DNA of 64,000 nt from NCBI GenBank assembly GCA_034509735.1, contig JACGWO010000004.1, positions 24,285,395 to 24,349,394 on the forward strand, in the 5' to 3' direction. Positions 1 through 11,237 of this stretch are shown here, in pieces. The stretch comes from Sesamum alatum. Taxonomy: Eukaryota > Streptophyta > Magnoliopsida > Lamiales > Pedaliaceae. Below the pieces are notes generated by a model. The model worked only from the letters and a program-made list of their open reading frames with translations, did not search any database and was not told the DNA's origin. Positions within the stretch are counted from its first letter, which is position 1, and the number at the start of each line of letters is the position of its first letter. The position numbers and the translations under genes were made by a program.

Positions 1-413
1 TTGAATCCACCAGTCTGCATCAAGGAGCCATCAGGCATGGCAGAGCCGGAGGAGCACCAGACGTCGGTGAACACGTTGAGAGGTCGGATGGAGTTGGAAG
101 CTACATCATATTCAACTGAATGGGCAGTGCAATCGACTTTAAGAGTTAGGTCATTGGGGTTATTGCGACATTGGTTATTGGGGAGAGAAATGTTGGAGGG
201 CCCGAAATCTGTGCGGTCAAAAATGACAACACGATCTGTATTGAGGAGCTGCATATGCATGGCGGAGACGCCTATGTTGGAGAGGAGGAGGTTCCACTTG
301 CCGCCACCGGGGGCGGCGAGTGCGAGAATGTTTTGCTGATATGGCAGCAAGAGTAGTTGTATGAGGAGGTTATGAAGAACCGAAGCAAGAATAAGAGATG
401 GAGTTGTCTCCAT
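1..413 (-). CDS. GLOX1: aldehyde/glyoxal oxidase-like protein, N-terminal part, runs off left edge
   Basis: Reading leftwards from the ATG at 411-413, 137 codons are open to the window edge. Residues about 1-34 form a hydrophobic Leu-rich signal peptide, so the product is probably secreted or apoplastic. Next comes GGGKWNLLLSNIGVSAMH, the start of the Glyoxal_oxid_N domain, and VDCTAHS with Cys95, the position of the cysteine that forms the Cys-Tyr thioether cofactor in galactose and glyoxal oxidases. It continues through a conserved FTDVWCSSG block (about 115-123). The family oxidises aldehydes or primary alcohols and releases H2O2. The frame is intact across the T5 run at which GLOX3 is shifted. 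The ATG is chosen because the signal peptide follows directly and a TATA-like box lies about 95 bp upstream. The N-terminus is near-identical to GLOX3. The catalytic Tyr-His and C-terminal ligand lie outside the window. Confidence 0.88.
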   Translation of the reverse strand, partial: METTPSLILASVLHNLLIQLLLLPYQQNILALAAPGGGKWNLLLSNIGVSAMHMQLLNTDRVVIFDRTDFGPSNISLPNNQCRNNPNDLTLKVDCTAHSVEYDVASNSIRPLNVFTDVWCSSGSAMPDGSLMQTGGF

Positions 414-507
414 GGTTGGTTTCTTTTGTTTTCCTTTGTTATCAGTATTGTTCTTGATTGAGACTTTGGATGTTTGTGTGTGTGCCGTGAAGGGAGTTTG
501 GTTGAGG

Positions 508-515
508 TTTAAATA
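508..515 (-). promoter_or_regulatory. TATA-like box of GLOX1
   Basis: On the minus strand the sequence reads CTATTTAAAC, a TATTTAAA core about 95 bp upstream of the GLOX1 ATG. The same TATTTAAA occurs about 82 bp upstream of GLOX3. Conservation between the two copies supports a core promoter, but no transcript evidence is available. Confidence 0.5.
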
Positions 516-1085
516 GTTCTCTGAGCTGGGACGGAGAAGAAAAAATAATAGGCGTTTTAAATATATGACACAAAAAGTCTCCCTTTGTTTTCTTACTTCT
601 TCCATCCAAATAAAAAATGCTACCTCTTACATTAGAGTGCAACTTTATATTATTATTGAATCGTAGTTGTCTGAATGTTAGTGAGGACTTAATTTAAGTT
701 ACGAAGTAGTTTGGACGGGAAAAAGAATCATTTTAAAATGTCAAAAGTATTCCGGAAACATTTGAAAAGAAACAAGATAACATTTAAAATTTAAGTTAAG
801 ACACTACTTTTCTGATAACGAAATTTTCATTTGAGGATGGATTTTAGTTTAATACATTCTTAAACAAAGGGTTAAATGTAGTCGTGGTCCCGTAATTTAG
901 GTCATTAGGCATTTTCGGTCGTTAAATTTTTAGGATAATATTTTGGTCCTGTATCTTTTTAATTTTCGTGATTTTAGTCATTTTTTTCGGAAAAATACAT
1001 GTGCCTCTGATGAGACATTCTAAAAATTTGGACTTTTGTTCTTATTGGTTCGTTACTGTTAGCATTTTTGTCTTTTAATTGTTTA
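516..1085. other. GLOX1 upstream AT-rich DNA, no gene
   Basis: No coding region seen. From about 880 to 1010 there is a run of the type GGTCCYGTAAYTTA / ATTTTGGTCCTGTATC, which resembles the terminal arms of the palindromic element at 4328-5751 and is probably a fragment of the same kind of repeat. Confidence 0.45.
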
Positions 1086-1470
1086 AAAAAAAATTTCCGT
1101 TTACACTTGACCCCCTTTCGTTAGAATTTGGATGAAGAATGTTGACGTTAGCAAAAAAATTACATAAGTTTTCAAAATTACCCCTCATTTAACATTCTCA
1201 TGTAATAATTTTTCACTCATAAAGAAAAAATAAAATAATGTTAACCTCACTCCATATATATACATTACATTTATCTTCTCATAAGTACAAAATACACATA
1301 AGAATGTTAACTAATTGGCAAAATTAAAAATTTATGTAATTTATTTTGCTAACTTGAATATCTTTCATCCAAACTCTAACAAAAGGAGGTCAGGTGTAAA
1401 CGAAATTTTTTTAGAAAGGGTATAAGTATAATTTTTAAAACTTATATAGGGGGTCTAGGTGTAATTAATC
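1086..1470. repeat. Foldback MITE relic (same family as 3267-3790)
   Basis: The left arm TTTCCGTTTACACTTGACCC...GTTAGAATTTGGATG is matched in reverse complement by the right arm CATCCAAACTCTAACAAAAG...GGTGTAAACGAAATTT. The arms fold back over more than 80 bp around an AT-rich loop. The outer left end seems lost, whereas the right side ends at about GGTGTAATTAATCA. No coding capacity. Confidence 0.6.
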
Positions 1471-1483
1471 ATAAGAATAAACT

Positions 1484-3266
1484 CGTGCAAGATATGTTTC
1501 CTACCAAGAAATGTCATTCTCAAACAGTATGATCTTTGATTATGTTTATTTGGATTTTATAAAACGTGTTGACTATGTAGTACCAATCATCTCATTAATT
1601 TGTACAATGTATGCCTCCATGTCTGTTTGAATTGGTTTTCATGTATTAGATGTGGGTATTAATATTCAGCATGACAGATCAAGAAATCAAGAAGTCACGA
1701 AAAAAATAATATTGTTTTGAACTGAAAATTCTCTTTACATTCTAATTATAATGTATATATATCTTACATTAGAAAATTAATTAGTACTAGACATTCGACT
1801 CATTTAAGAATAAACGTGTTTTAGTCAAACTTAATTTGTACATGCATCTATTAATTCAATGTCAGAGAAGAAATTAGTCACATAACACTTGGTCCATTAA
1901 TATACAACAAATAGTCACTGTAGTACAAACCCTTAAAAATGATGATAAATTAATAATATCTATCATAATCGAACAACTAACTAATTGGAAAATTTACGTT
2001 AATCAACATTTGTCTTCATTCTAGTTATGATTGATGTTTACCCTGTTTGCACAAACAACGGATTGCTGTTGCTCAACCATAGAGAATTAATATTCATCCT
2101 GAGATTTCGCTTTTAACCATAGTGATTAACTAAAATAAAAAATTATATTTCTTTTACGCAAATTTTGTTTTAAGAGATTGATTTATTATGTCGTAATAAT
2201 TTCAACATATTTAATGTTAATCAGATATAATTTATTATTGGATCATTATATCCACACGTAGATTAAAGTTAATTTAATGCAATAAGTAATTCCTTACAAA
2301 TCACATCTCAAGCAGTCAAAGTAATTTCACATTTTCTTAATAAATTTAGAAGTCAATTATAAACCCTTTTATTGACAAAATTTAAAGTCGATTATTATCA
2401 TATTGAATAATACCTTCACTCTTCCTCGAATACGACTCACTTAAACTAGGAATGCACTAAGTTCTTTTGGAAACAAAATATAAAGACAAAAAGGAAAAGA
2501 AGAAACAGTCTAAACAAGATGTAATTCGTTCACTTTTCCTGGAATACTATACATATATATATATAAATATATATATTTCATGATTTAAAATTTCCATGTT
2601 ATTCCATTAAAATTATGGAAACATTTTCCTTTTCGATGTTATGGAAACAAAAATACATGATAGTTTTCGAAAATTATCTAGTTTTTCTTCGAAACACTCC
2701 ATTTTTCTTAATTTTTCTTCGAAATCTTTGAGTTTCCTAAGAAACTTTCTATTTTCCTAATTTTTCAGCGAAACATTTATTTCATACTTTTAGCTACAAA
2801 TATATAAATTCTTTTGTTATACATAAGTATTTCATTTAATGATAACAAATTTAATATTAAGTTAAATTAGTAATGTTATATGTATAAGTATCAACGTAAT
2901 CGACATTTTATAACACATAGTTAAACATAAATATTATATTATTATATAGTTTGAATACCAACTACATCAATTAATAACTCCAAATACATAATTATACTAC
3001 ATAAAAATAATATTAATTGGCTAAATGATACAAAATTAAACTACATATATTCGAATTAAAAAAAGAAAGGTAATACTTTAAATTTTTTCTATGACTATTA
3101 TGTACGTTTATTTAATTTTACGTTTTTTCTATAGCGGTTTCAATACGTTTCTGAAAAGCTTCTAATATTTATAAACTCGAAACATTTGTTGGAAATTAAA
3201 CTTTAATCCATGATATATATATATATATGTAGGATTAATTACATCTAGATTTTCAGAGCATATATA
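1484..3266. other. GLOX upstream block, copy A (segmentally duplicated)
   Basis: Non-coding AT-rich DNA. Portions recur elsewhere: GCAAGATATGTTTCCTACCA at about 1490 is matched at 23163 and 63417; CATGCATCTATTAATTCAAT at about 1842 at 23620 and 38900; CAGTCAAAGTAATTTCAC at about 2316 at 31729 and 39770. This block serves as the reference copy of the duplicated upstream region. Nothing gene-like is seen in 2600-3266. Confidence 0.6.
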
Positions 3267-3790
3267 TAGGACTAATTACATCTAAACCTCTCTTGGAAAT
3301 GCAAAATTATATTTGTTTCTCATATAATTTTTAAATTACACTTACACCACTTCTGAAATTTTTTTCGTTTATGCCTGACCCTTTTTTGTTAGAGTTTGGA
3401 CAGAAAATATTTACATGAGCAAAAAAAATATATATAAATTTTCAATTTTACCCTTCACTTAGCATTCTTATGTATATTTTTGTATATATAAGAGGATAAA
3501 TATAACATATATACATATAAAGTGAGGTTAATATTATTATATTTTTTTCCTTTATAAGTACAAATTATTATATCAGAATGTTAAATGAGGGGTCAAATTG
3601 AAAAATTATGTAATTTTTTTTCTTGCGAACGTCAGCATTTTTTTTTTTTTTTTGGTCAAAATCCTAATGAAAAGGAGACAGTTCTAAACGGTAAATTTTC
3701 AGAAAAGGTGTAATTGTAATTTTAAAATTTTTTTTTGGGAGAAAATATAATTTTATATTTTTAAAGAGGGTCCAAATATAATTAACTCTA
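3267..3790. repeat. Foldback MITE, complete copy
   Basis: The left end TAGGACTAATTACATCTAAA is matched by the right end, whose reverse complement is TAGAGTTAATTATATTTGGA. The arms continue inward for roughly 200 bp or more (for example GTTAGAGTTTGGACAG paired with a diverged CTAATGAAAAGG stretch). The flanks read TATATA on both sides, in keeping with a TA-type target. Same family as 1086-1470. No ORF. Confidence 0.6.
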
Positions 3791-4317
3791 TATATAAATT
3801 ATATAATAGCTCTGGGTAAATAATAGCTTAATTTGTTGGCGAGCATGGATTTGTAGTCAAGGCATTTTATCCTGTTGGAGTTTGACCTACTGTTAATGAT
3901 TGATATTAGGTTGTTTTAATACGATGTGTATATTTAGTGTTAATTAATTCATTCTCCTCATTGAACGAAAGATGATCATTGTTCTGCACCTATCACATTA
4001 CTATTCCATATTTCGGGGGCTGTTACCTAAAAACATCTTAATTATTTATTTCTGTGGTCTCAATGAAGGTGTTGACTCATTCTCTATGTTTTCAGGATTT
4101 AATGCAATTTATCTATCTGATGTTGATATTATAAATAAATAAATTATTTAATAACAAAAAATATATTAATTTATTTTTTTCATATTTTTTAAAATGAAGT
4201 AATTTATTTTCTTAGAAAATAAGATAAATTATTTTATTTTAAAAAACACAAGAAGATAAATTGTTTAATTTAAAAAATATAAGGAGGTAAATTGCTATTT
4301 TTTTTCACACGGGATAA
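3791..4317. other. GLOX upstream block, copy A, continued
   Basis: Non-coding. From 3830 to 4100 the text (GTTTTAATACGATGTGTATA, GGGGGCTGTTACCTAAAA) is closely repeated at 42830-43050. From 4140 to 4320 it is an AT-rich tract with several AGATAAATT / GGTAAATTGCTATTTT units, similar to material at 40500-40600, 42680-42780 and 63480-63560. Confidence 0.5.
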
Positions 4318-4327
4318 TTTACGCATT

Positions 4328-5751
4328 GGAGAAAATGCTATTTTAGTCCTATAAGTTAGGGGGTTAGCAATTTTGGTCCTGTTTTAAATTGAAATTCGCA
4401 ATTTGGTCTTGTAACTTTAAAAATTGTGGTAATTTTAGTTCTTTTCGACCGATTTGGCTGTAAAACTCCATGTCATCAGCCATGTGAGCACATAAATTGG
4501 GACTTTCGATGAATTTGATGACATGACAATCCAAGTTGTAATTTTTAATTGCAATTTTGGTCGTGTATCTTTAAGGAGCTGGCAATTTTGGTCCTTTAAC
4601 TTTGAACGTAACGATTTTAGTCCTCTATCTTTCAAAATAATGGCGATTTTGCTCCTTAATTCGAAATAGTAATCATTTTGATGTTTTATGATAAAAATTC
4701 AATAGTCATAGTATATGCCTTTAATCAGACACAACATGCTTCCGAAATAAAATTATGCCTCGATAAACTTCATACCTTGATTTGATTGCTTTGATACCAG
4801 GTATCCGAAGCCGTTGGTTTTACAAACTTCGTCCAACCACACTACCGCACCAGATGGTTTACTAGTACTTAGCTCCTTCAACAACAAACAACAACGAATG
4901 CGGTAAGACATCTCAATCCATCGAGATCCGAGTCAAACAAGAAGAGATCTCGTCCATCTCTTTGTTCAAGAGTTCTATTTTCATAGGTATATGGATTAAC
5001 CTATGTCCATAGTCTTAAATTGACTTTGGATCTCTTTTAGATCTTCAGAAAATTTTGAGGTATTCGATTAGAGTTCTCTCCAATCAGTTCCTTTTACCCT
5101 AATATTAAGAACTATAGCGTTTTAAAAATTTACCCGATCAATCTCTGCTTATTGGTATTCTGTCTCGGATCTTAGTGTATTGTAGATGTCTCACTACATT
5201 TGTTGTTGAATGAGTCAAGTACCTACGGAACATCTATTTTGATAGTGTAGTTGGAAGAAGTTTATAAAATTGAGGGCTTGGAACTAGTGACAAGGTGGTC
5301 AAATCAAGGTATAAAGTTTATGGAGGTTTAATTTTATTTTGGAAGCATATTGGGCCTGATCAGAGCATGTGATAAGACTATTGAGGTTTTATCATAAAAG
5401 GTCAAAATAGTCTCTAATTAAGCTTAGGCACCAAAATTGCTACTATTCTGAAAGATAGCGTAAAATCGCTATATCTAAAGTTTGAGGACCAAAGTTGCCA
5501 ACCCCTTAAGGATACATGACGAAAATTGCACTTAAAAATTACAACTCGGACTGCCATGTCAACAAAATCGCTGAAAGCCCCATTTTAGGTGCTGACATGA
5601 CTGATGATGTGGAATTTTCGGGCCAAATCAGCAGAAAAGGACTAATATGACCACAATTTTTAAAGTTATAGAACCAAATTGCGAATTTTCAATTTGAATA
5701 GAACCAAATTGCCACCCTTCTTTACTTACAGGAATAAATTGCATTTTTCCC
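4328..5751. mobile_element. Palindromic Mutator-like element with near-600-bp inverted arms
   Basis: The left end GGAGAAAATGCTATTTTAGT and the reverse complement of the right end GGGAAAAATGCAATTTATTC open an inverted repeat followable by eye to about 4915 on the left and 5185 on the right. Examples are GCAATTTGGTCTTGTAACTT with its partner at 5670-5690, ACAAACTTCGTCCAACCACA with a partner near 5250, and TTCAACAACAAAC with one near 5205. The flanks are TTTACGCATT (4318-4327) and TTTACACATT (5752-5761), a 9-10 bp target duplication with one mismatch, as made by Mutator-like transposases. The interior is only about 250 bp and has no transposase, so it is non-autonomous. Confidence 0.75.
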
Positions 5752-5761
5752 TTTACACATT

Positions 5762-6362
5762 TATAATATCACAAGAATTGCTTGCATTTTGCCAATGTTT
5801 TGAGCGATTCAAATTTTCTATTCCAGATTAATAAATTCGTCTTAGGTTTCACTCTACCAATGATTGCCATATGGATGCTTAACGAAAATCACTTAGTCAC
5901 GGTTAGTTTGATATATAGAAAAATACACATTTTCATGCTACTCTAAAAGAAGATTGACATGTAGCAAAGGTAACAAATCAATAATATGAGCCAACTTGTG
6001 TAGGGATGAACAGTATTTAAGGGGAGCTTCTCCATTTCATCAATTTTATTACTTTTTGAAATGAATTATTATTTGGTTTTAAATCATTTAGAAATTATAA
6101 TTTTTTTAAATAAAATTTTAGAAAGTTCATTATTATATAATATTAATTAATTTTTAATTTTTAATTATAATTATTTGTTTTGAGAATTTATTATTTAATT
6201 TGAAAATATTTTAATAAACATTAACTACATGTTCAAGAAATAAATATTTCTGGTGAATTATAATGATGTGGTTTGAATGATTTTGATTTGTTGTTTGAGT
6301 AATAATTATGGTGAATACAAAAGCAAAGAAATGCATTTGGTGTGTATCACACGACTTTCTCA
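5762..6362. other. GLOX upstream block, copy A, distal part
   Basis: Non-coding. GCTTAACGAAAATCACTTAG and CATGCTACTCTAAAAG (5876-5950) recur in diverged form at 43165-43260. GGGATGAACAGTATTTAAGG (about 6004) recurs at 53118. The rest is very AT-rich and shows no gene. Confidence 0.45.
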
Positions 6363-8410
6363 CACTACAAAAAAATGCGAGAATTGGGACGGTTTACAAC
6401 GACCATTTTAAATCCCGATCCAGACTGAAACCGTTAATGGAACTGTTGTAGCACGGTAAATCATTGCTGACGTCACTTTCATATTATTCGGAATCGAAAC
6501 ATGTAGGAACGACACGACTGTTCCTGGTTCTGTGCCAACCCATGTCTGTCGAACACTAAACCCTGTATCGTTCTAAAAAAGGAATGGATATATTTTGGCC
6601 TTCCATTTGAAACGCATATATGGAACTTGGAACGGTTCTTTGACCTAAGAACAGTAACGTTCCTAACATTTTTCCAAAGACCGCGACACATTGGAATGCA
6701 TGGCTGACTATTCCAAAATATAGTGCTAAATAAGACCGTTTTACGCCTTATGTGAACAATGTAATGCAATGACTGTTCCAAAATGTGGGTTGTATGAAAG
6801 TGAAGTGTGAGTTCCAACGACCATTCCAACGTGTGTTACTATTAGGAACGGTCCTTGTACATAATAGATTATGTATTCCAATTGCCGTTCTAAATATGCT
6901 CCAACGGGTATATCTAAACCGCTAGCTTACCTTTCGTGTTTCCGTTCCTGAGCCCGTTGCTAATGCTAAAGCAATGCCTATATTTCAACGGCTAGTTTAG
7001 GTGTTCCGAATAATATTCCAATGCCCTTTACAATATTTTCTATATATGTCCCCTTCATTTAATTGTTCTACTTACTCTCTTTCCAATTCAGTTCTTCCAA
7101 CTCCCTCTCTTGAAATTTTATACGTAAAATCAAAAATATCAACAATCTCCGCTAAATTTGCATTGATCTTTAAATGTGTTTGTTCAGGTAACAACTTGAA
7201 ACCCTTTAATGGTTGTATATATATATATTTGTTCTACTTATTTAATTACTATTGTGAATTACTTGTGTACGTACGTAGGACTAATCATGTTAAGACAGTT
7301 GAGGAGATGGATGTATGATCGAGACCTGTTGGGTGTGACACCAGAGTTTGAGGATGGTGTTACTGCGTTCTAGAATGGGCCTACTCTCGGCGTGCATATA
7401 TGGACGAGGAGAAAATTAAGTGTCCGTGCTGAAAGTGCGAAAACAAACGGTTCAAAACACCGAATGAGGTAAATTTTGACTTGTGTATGAAAAGGTTTAT
7501 GCCGGAGTATTATAATTGGACGTCGCATTGTGAGGAGAGGGTGCAGGATTACTATGCATTGACCGCGCCCCCTGTTCAGCAGCAACAAACGCCAGCTGTT
7601 CAGGAGGAGGATAGTTCGCATTCGAGTGATGCGGCTCAGATGGATTGATCACAGGGGATGGTTCTCGATGCTGCTGGGCCGTCTTTCTGGTCTTCTTATA
7701 ACTAGGAGGGACCTGCTGATCATGGTACTCGGTATTGTCCTTCTGATGTCGGGCCTAATTCATATTATGGTGAGGGGCCCTAAGATTATGTGTCTAGGTT
7801 GTCAGACCATTTTTTTGATGTAGTTCATGTTGCTGACCAATCGTTGTGGAACAGCTTCACTCAATCTCAGTTGGCATCAATTGCTAGTTTAGTGAATATC
7901 AAGGCCGAGGGGGGTTTTTCTGAACGAACATATGATTACCAATATGTATTCCAAACAAAGGACCAAGCTGTGCCAAACTATATTCCAAATGAAGGATCAA
8001 ATAGCATTCCGACACCCGTTCGTAAATATAAAACTAGCACAATCGTACCATGACAAAATGTATAGATAGTGTTACAATTACCATTTCAAAATATTTACAA
8101 AAAAATAAAAAACAAACCGTTTCAAATCGAAAAAAGTGTTCCAGAAAAATGAATTACATTTTTTGGTAGTCAAATCTATTTAGGAACGGTCTCTGAACAT
8201 GTGGTACAAAAACCTTGCTACTTTGGAACGGTCTGCCCCAACCATTCTAAATAATTAGGAATACCGCCTATTACGATGGAATGTCACCCATTTCGTGACC
8301 GTTCCAAACTCCGGTCCAACAACATTCAGCTATTAATTTTTTCGTCCCAAAATAAAAAGAGAACACCATTCCTAAAACAGTGTCAAATCCCACATTCTTT
8401 TTTTGTAGTG
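6363..8410 (+). mobile_element. Internally deleted CACTA (En/Spm-type) DNA transposon
   Basis: The element begins CACTACAAAAAAATGCGAGA and ends TTCTTTTTTTGTAGTG, giving a 13-bp perfect inverted terminus CACTACAAAAAAA. Subterminal zones (6400-7020 and 8170-8390) are studded with GGAACGGT / ACCGTTCCAA words in both orientations, the transposase-binding type of subterminal array. The middle holds a relic of the transposase N-terminus (7290-7935). At 2.05 kb it is far shorter than autonomous elements of 8 kb or more, so it is a deletion derivative. The 3-bp flanks (TCA and ATT) do not match, so no target duplication is preserved. Confidence 0.82.
7290..7935 (+). pseudogene. CACTA transposase N-terminal relic (transposase-associated domain)
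   Basis: Starting at about 7290 the translation reads RRWMYDRDLLGVTPEFEDGV, then after a one-base shift near 7371 WAYSRRAYMDEEKIKCPC with a stop where CRKC is expected, followed by NFDLCMKRFMPEYYNWTSHC. This is the N-terminal transposase-associated domain of plant CACTA (Tnp2-type) transposases. After a stop at 7646-7648 it continues in another frame with GEGPYDYVSRLSDHFFDVVH and DQSLWNSFTQSQLASIASLV, the segment that precedes the Tnp2 catalytic region. The catalytic part itself is absent: sequence passes directly into subterminal repeats. Frameshifts and stops rule out function. Confidence 0.75.
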
Positions 8411-8438
8411 ATTATACCTTGAGTAGTAAAAAGGGATA

Positions 8439-8710
8439 ATTATATTTACACCCCTAATCTATGATCTGTTTACATAAATAACCACTGCATTTTGCATAAT
8501 TACAGAAACCACATTTAACAGCTAAAAATCAGGGGTAGTTTGTGTAATGATCGATGTTGATATTTTTTGGGGTATATGTGTAATTTTGCCAAAAGTATGG
8601 TTGGTATGTGTAAACGACGTTGATGTTCCTGGTGGATGGATGTGTAATCATCCAACAAACAGAAGTGAATCATGTAAACAAACCATATGTTAGGGGTGTA
8701 AATATAATAA
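8439..8710. repeat. MITE with about 36-bp terminal inverted repeats
   Basis: Left end TTATATTTACACCCCTAATC with TATGATCTGTTTACATAAA following, against the reverse complement of the right end TTATATTTACACCCCTAACA with TATGGTTTGTTTACATGAT following. The interior is non-coding. The right half of a related copy is present in the 3' flank of GLOX3 (about 60570-60735). Confidence 0.65.
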
Positions 8711-9503
8711 GTATCTCATAATTAAGCAATTATTACTTTCATTAGCTCTCTTCCTAAACTAAGAATCCAAATTTTAGTATACTTGAGTAATAAAAATCCA
8801 TCTCCTTGAAGATTAAAAAGTCAGACCAAATTTTATTCTATGTACATTGCAATATGAATCTAACAACATTATTTTATTTATTTTTTTCTGGAGGACTCAT
8901 TTTAATGGTAGAAACTAATACCAGATAATATGAATAAGAAAAGAAATGTGAATCAACTCTTTTTTCTTATGTTTACCTTTTTACCTTTTTCGGGTCGAGT
9001 TAAAGATAGTAGAAAAGTGACCGATTTAAGACGTACGTTCTTCTTCTTTTAGTTTTTAGTTGGAAGAAGATTTTTGGAATTAGTATTGGTTTTTGTTTTG
9101 TCTGGACATAGAAAATGTACTTAAATTAGTGAATTGATTGTATTTTTTATTGTCAGTGTTGTATATTTAATGTATATTTATTTAAAAATAATCAATTATA
9201 TAATAAGAATAATAATATTTTAATGTGATTAATTGTATTTATCTATAGCATGACTAAGGCTGCTAACGACTGAGAGGTGCTCTGCAATGTTGAATTAGTA
9301 GTAAAACAAAACCATATCTTTTACACCAGAATTCATAAACAAATGCATTTCTACAGTTCCATATAGCATATATAATATCTATCATTTACCTCACCCAACC
9401 CAATATATTTATCTTTTCCTGGGACAAAAGGAGGGGAAAAAAAGAACCCCTATAGCACCAAATTGAAACTAGAAGAGAACAAATGATATCTGAGTTATTA
9501 CTT
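8711..9503. other. GLOX2 3' flank, duplicated at GLOX3
   Basis: Non-coding. The text matches 60735-61444 through much of its length, for example TCTTCCTAAACTAAGAATCC (about 8750) with 60770, TTGGTTTTTGTTTTGTCTGG (about 9088) with 61030, and CATATCTTTTACACCAGAAT (about 9312) with 61265. It shows that the duplication unit extends at least 0.8 kb past the GLOX stop codon. Confidence 0.6.
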
Positions 9504-10819
9504 CTAGATTTGGATCGAAATGCCTTGGCTATGAACTCCTCGGTAAACCACAAATAGAAGATATAATTCAGGTGGAGAAAAAAGATTTGAACCTCGTGTC
9601 ATAACTCGAACTTGATAATTTGATCTTCCAAGAGGTGTCACGTTAGCATTGATTCCAATCCTATTTGTAAGGACCAATAGTCTTTGATTCGTTGAAAAAG
9701 AATGCGTAGTAAATGGAGGTGCAACCATTGTTACTGTGATAAAGCCTCTATTTATTATGCTTTGACCCGTGAAATTAATAACAAGTGGCTGCCCGTATCC
9801 GATTTGAGAATGTGAAGTTGGCGAAAGAATCTTAGCACGCACACTTACAAAATGTAAATCCAAATAATCAGGTAAAAAGGTTTCCATTGTAGAATCAGTA
9901 GGAAAAAGTACCACTGTGAAATTGTAGTAAGCAAGAGGATTGCTACCACTAACAAGAATACGACCATCATGAAGCAAAATCGTAGTTGAGTGGTAAATTT
10001 GAGGTATCGAAGTCGAGTTTTGGGCTTCGAACCTCAACCCCGTCACGTTATTGGATCGGTAAATAAGGGGTGTTAATACCGGATTACGATCCAAATCCCA
10101 CCCAACAGTTCCTGCAGATGCCCCATTGATGATCAGTACATTGCCATTTGGTAGCAACATCATATCACCCATGACTCGAGCCAACGACATGGTCTCCATG
10201 CCACATTGTGGATTTGGGTCGATTATTCGGATGCTCTCACAGGTATTAAGTGCCCCAAAAAAATTTCTATTATTTACACAAAAAATCATTCACTCCACCT
10301 TGCAAGTCCCTCAGTGGAAGCAAAACTGCAAACCCTGAACTAGGATAACTCCTCGTCCCCACTAGGGACTGCCGGGTAATTCTTCACCACCATCACATTA
10401 GCATAATCGAACAAGATAGCTCGATTGTTAGCAAAAATAAATAAATTCCCATCCACAATCAAGAAAACAAACTGGTACAAGTTGTTATCAATTCTTTGGT
10501 CATTAGTCTGTGAAAGGAATGGCAAATTGTATGATTGATCCGCTCCAGCTTTCTTAGGACAAAATTCACAACTTAACTGCCCGCGACTACCAACAATAAT
10601 ATGTGTGCTGTCTGGTGAAATATCATTGGTGGCATACCATCTTTTCTGTTTAAGAACTGAGTCAAATTCTTGGCAATCACAAAAATTATCCCCGAATGGT
10701 TTGTAAACTTTAACATTGCGGTCGCCACCGTTGGATCCACCAGTCTGCATTAAAGAGCCATTAGGCACGATGAAGGCGGAGGAACACCAGATGTCGGTGA
10801 GCACGTTGAGAGGTGGATA
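9504..10819 (-). pseudogene. GLOX2: truncated, frameshifted GLOX pseudogene
   Basis: Two shifted frames (10340-10819 then 9504-10289) together align with GLOX3 from NVLTDIWCSS onward. Retained family marks include KQKRWYATND (the cofactor Tyr), PQIYHSTTILLHDG (the Tyr-His pair), GSNPLAYYNF, and APPFTTHSFSTNQR, which keeps the copper-ligand His lost in GLOX3. Defects: the N-terminal roughly 110 residues, including signal peptide and cofactor Cys, are absent because homology stops near 10819; a small deletion near 10352-10356 shifts the frame; and about 45 bp is missing near 10285-10295 compared with GLOX3 (the LVCGGAPKRS region). It stops with IQI then TAG at 9504-9506. No function is expected. 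Confidence 0.87.
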
Positions 10820-11206
10820 TGTTTTAATTGGCACGAACAAATTGCTAATTTGAATTAACAATTTAATATAAAATGCATGCCAATTATAACGGGGATCCAT
10901 AGATTAAGTGGAAAAGGAGAATGAAAAAAGAGGCTTGTCCCACATACGAATATGATGGGAAAGCCTAAGGAGCTTGATATCTACATAAGGTGGATGTGGG
11001 GGTAATTGTTTGTACACACACTCACTCTTGTCCCCATATTGGTAGTTTATAAGTTCTATGAACTCCCTATATTGAGTTTGAGGTTCAAAGTATGTTTGAA
11101 ATGTTACGGAAACTAGAGTGAACATGGGGTTGCCCTACAAATGCGCTGCCGCCGCCCGCCTGTCCCGACTCCAGCTCCGGCTTTGGGCAGATGTCTCAGT
11201 CTCAGA

Positions 11207-11237
<31 letters not shown>

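Noticed and set aside
1..356. Open plus-strand frames across 1-356
   Set aside because: They are antisense to the clear GLOX1 N-terminus; the same shadow frames appear antisense to GLOX3 at 62706-63046.
7001..7318. 105-codon plus-strand frame before the CACTA transposase relic
   Set aside because: Composition is AT-driven and it ends in another phase just as the transposase-associated domain begins; no homology seen.
10904..11125. 73-codon minus frame upstream of GLOX2 as a replacement N-terminus
   Set aside because: No signal peptide or GLOX similarity; homology to GLOX stops at about 10819, so this is unrelated sequence.
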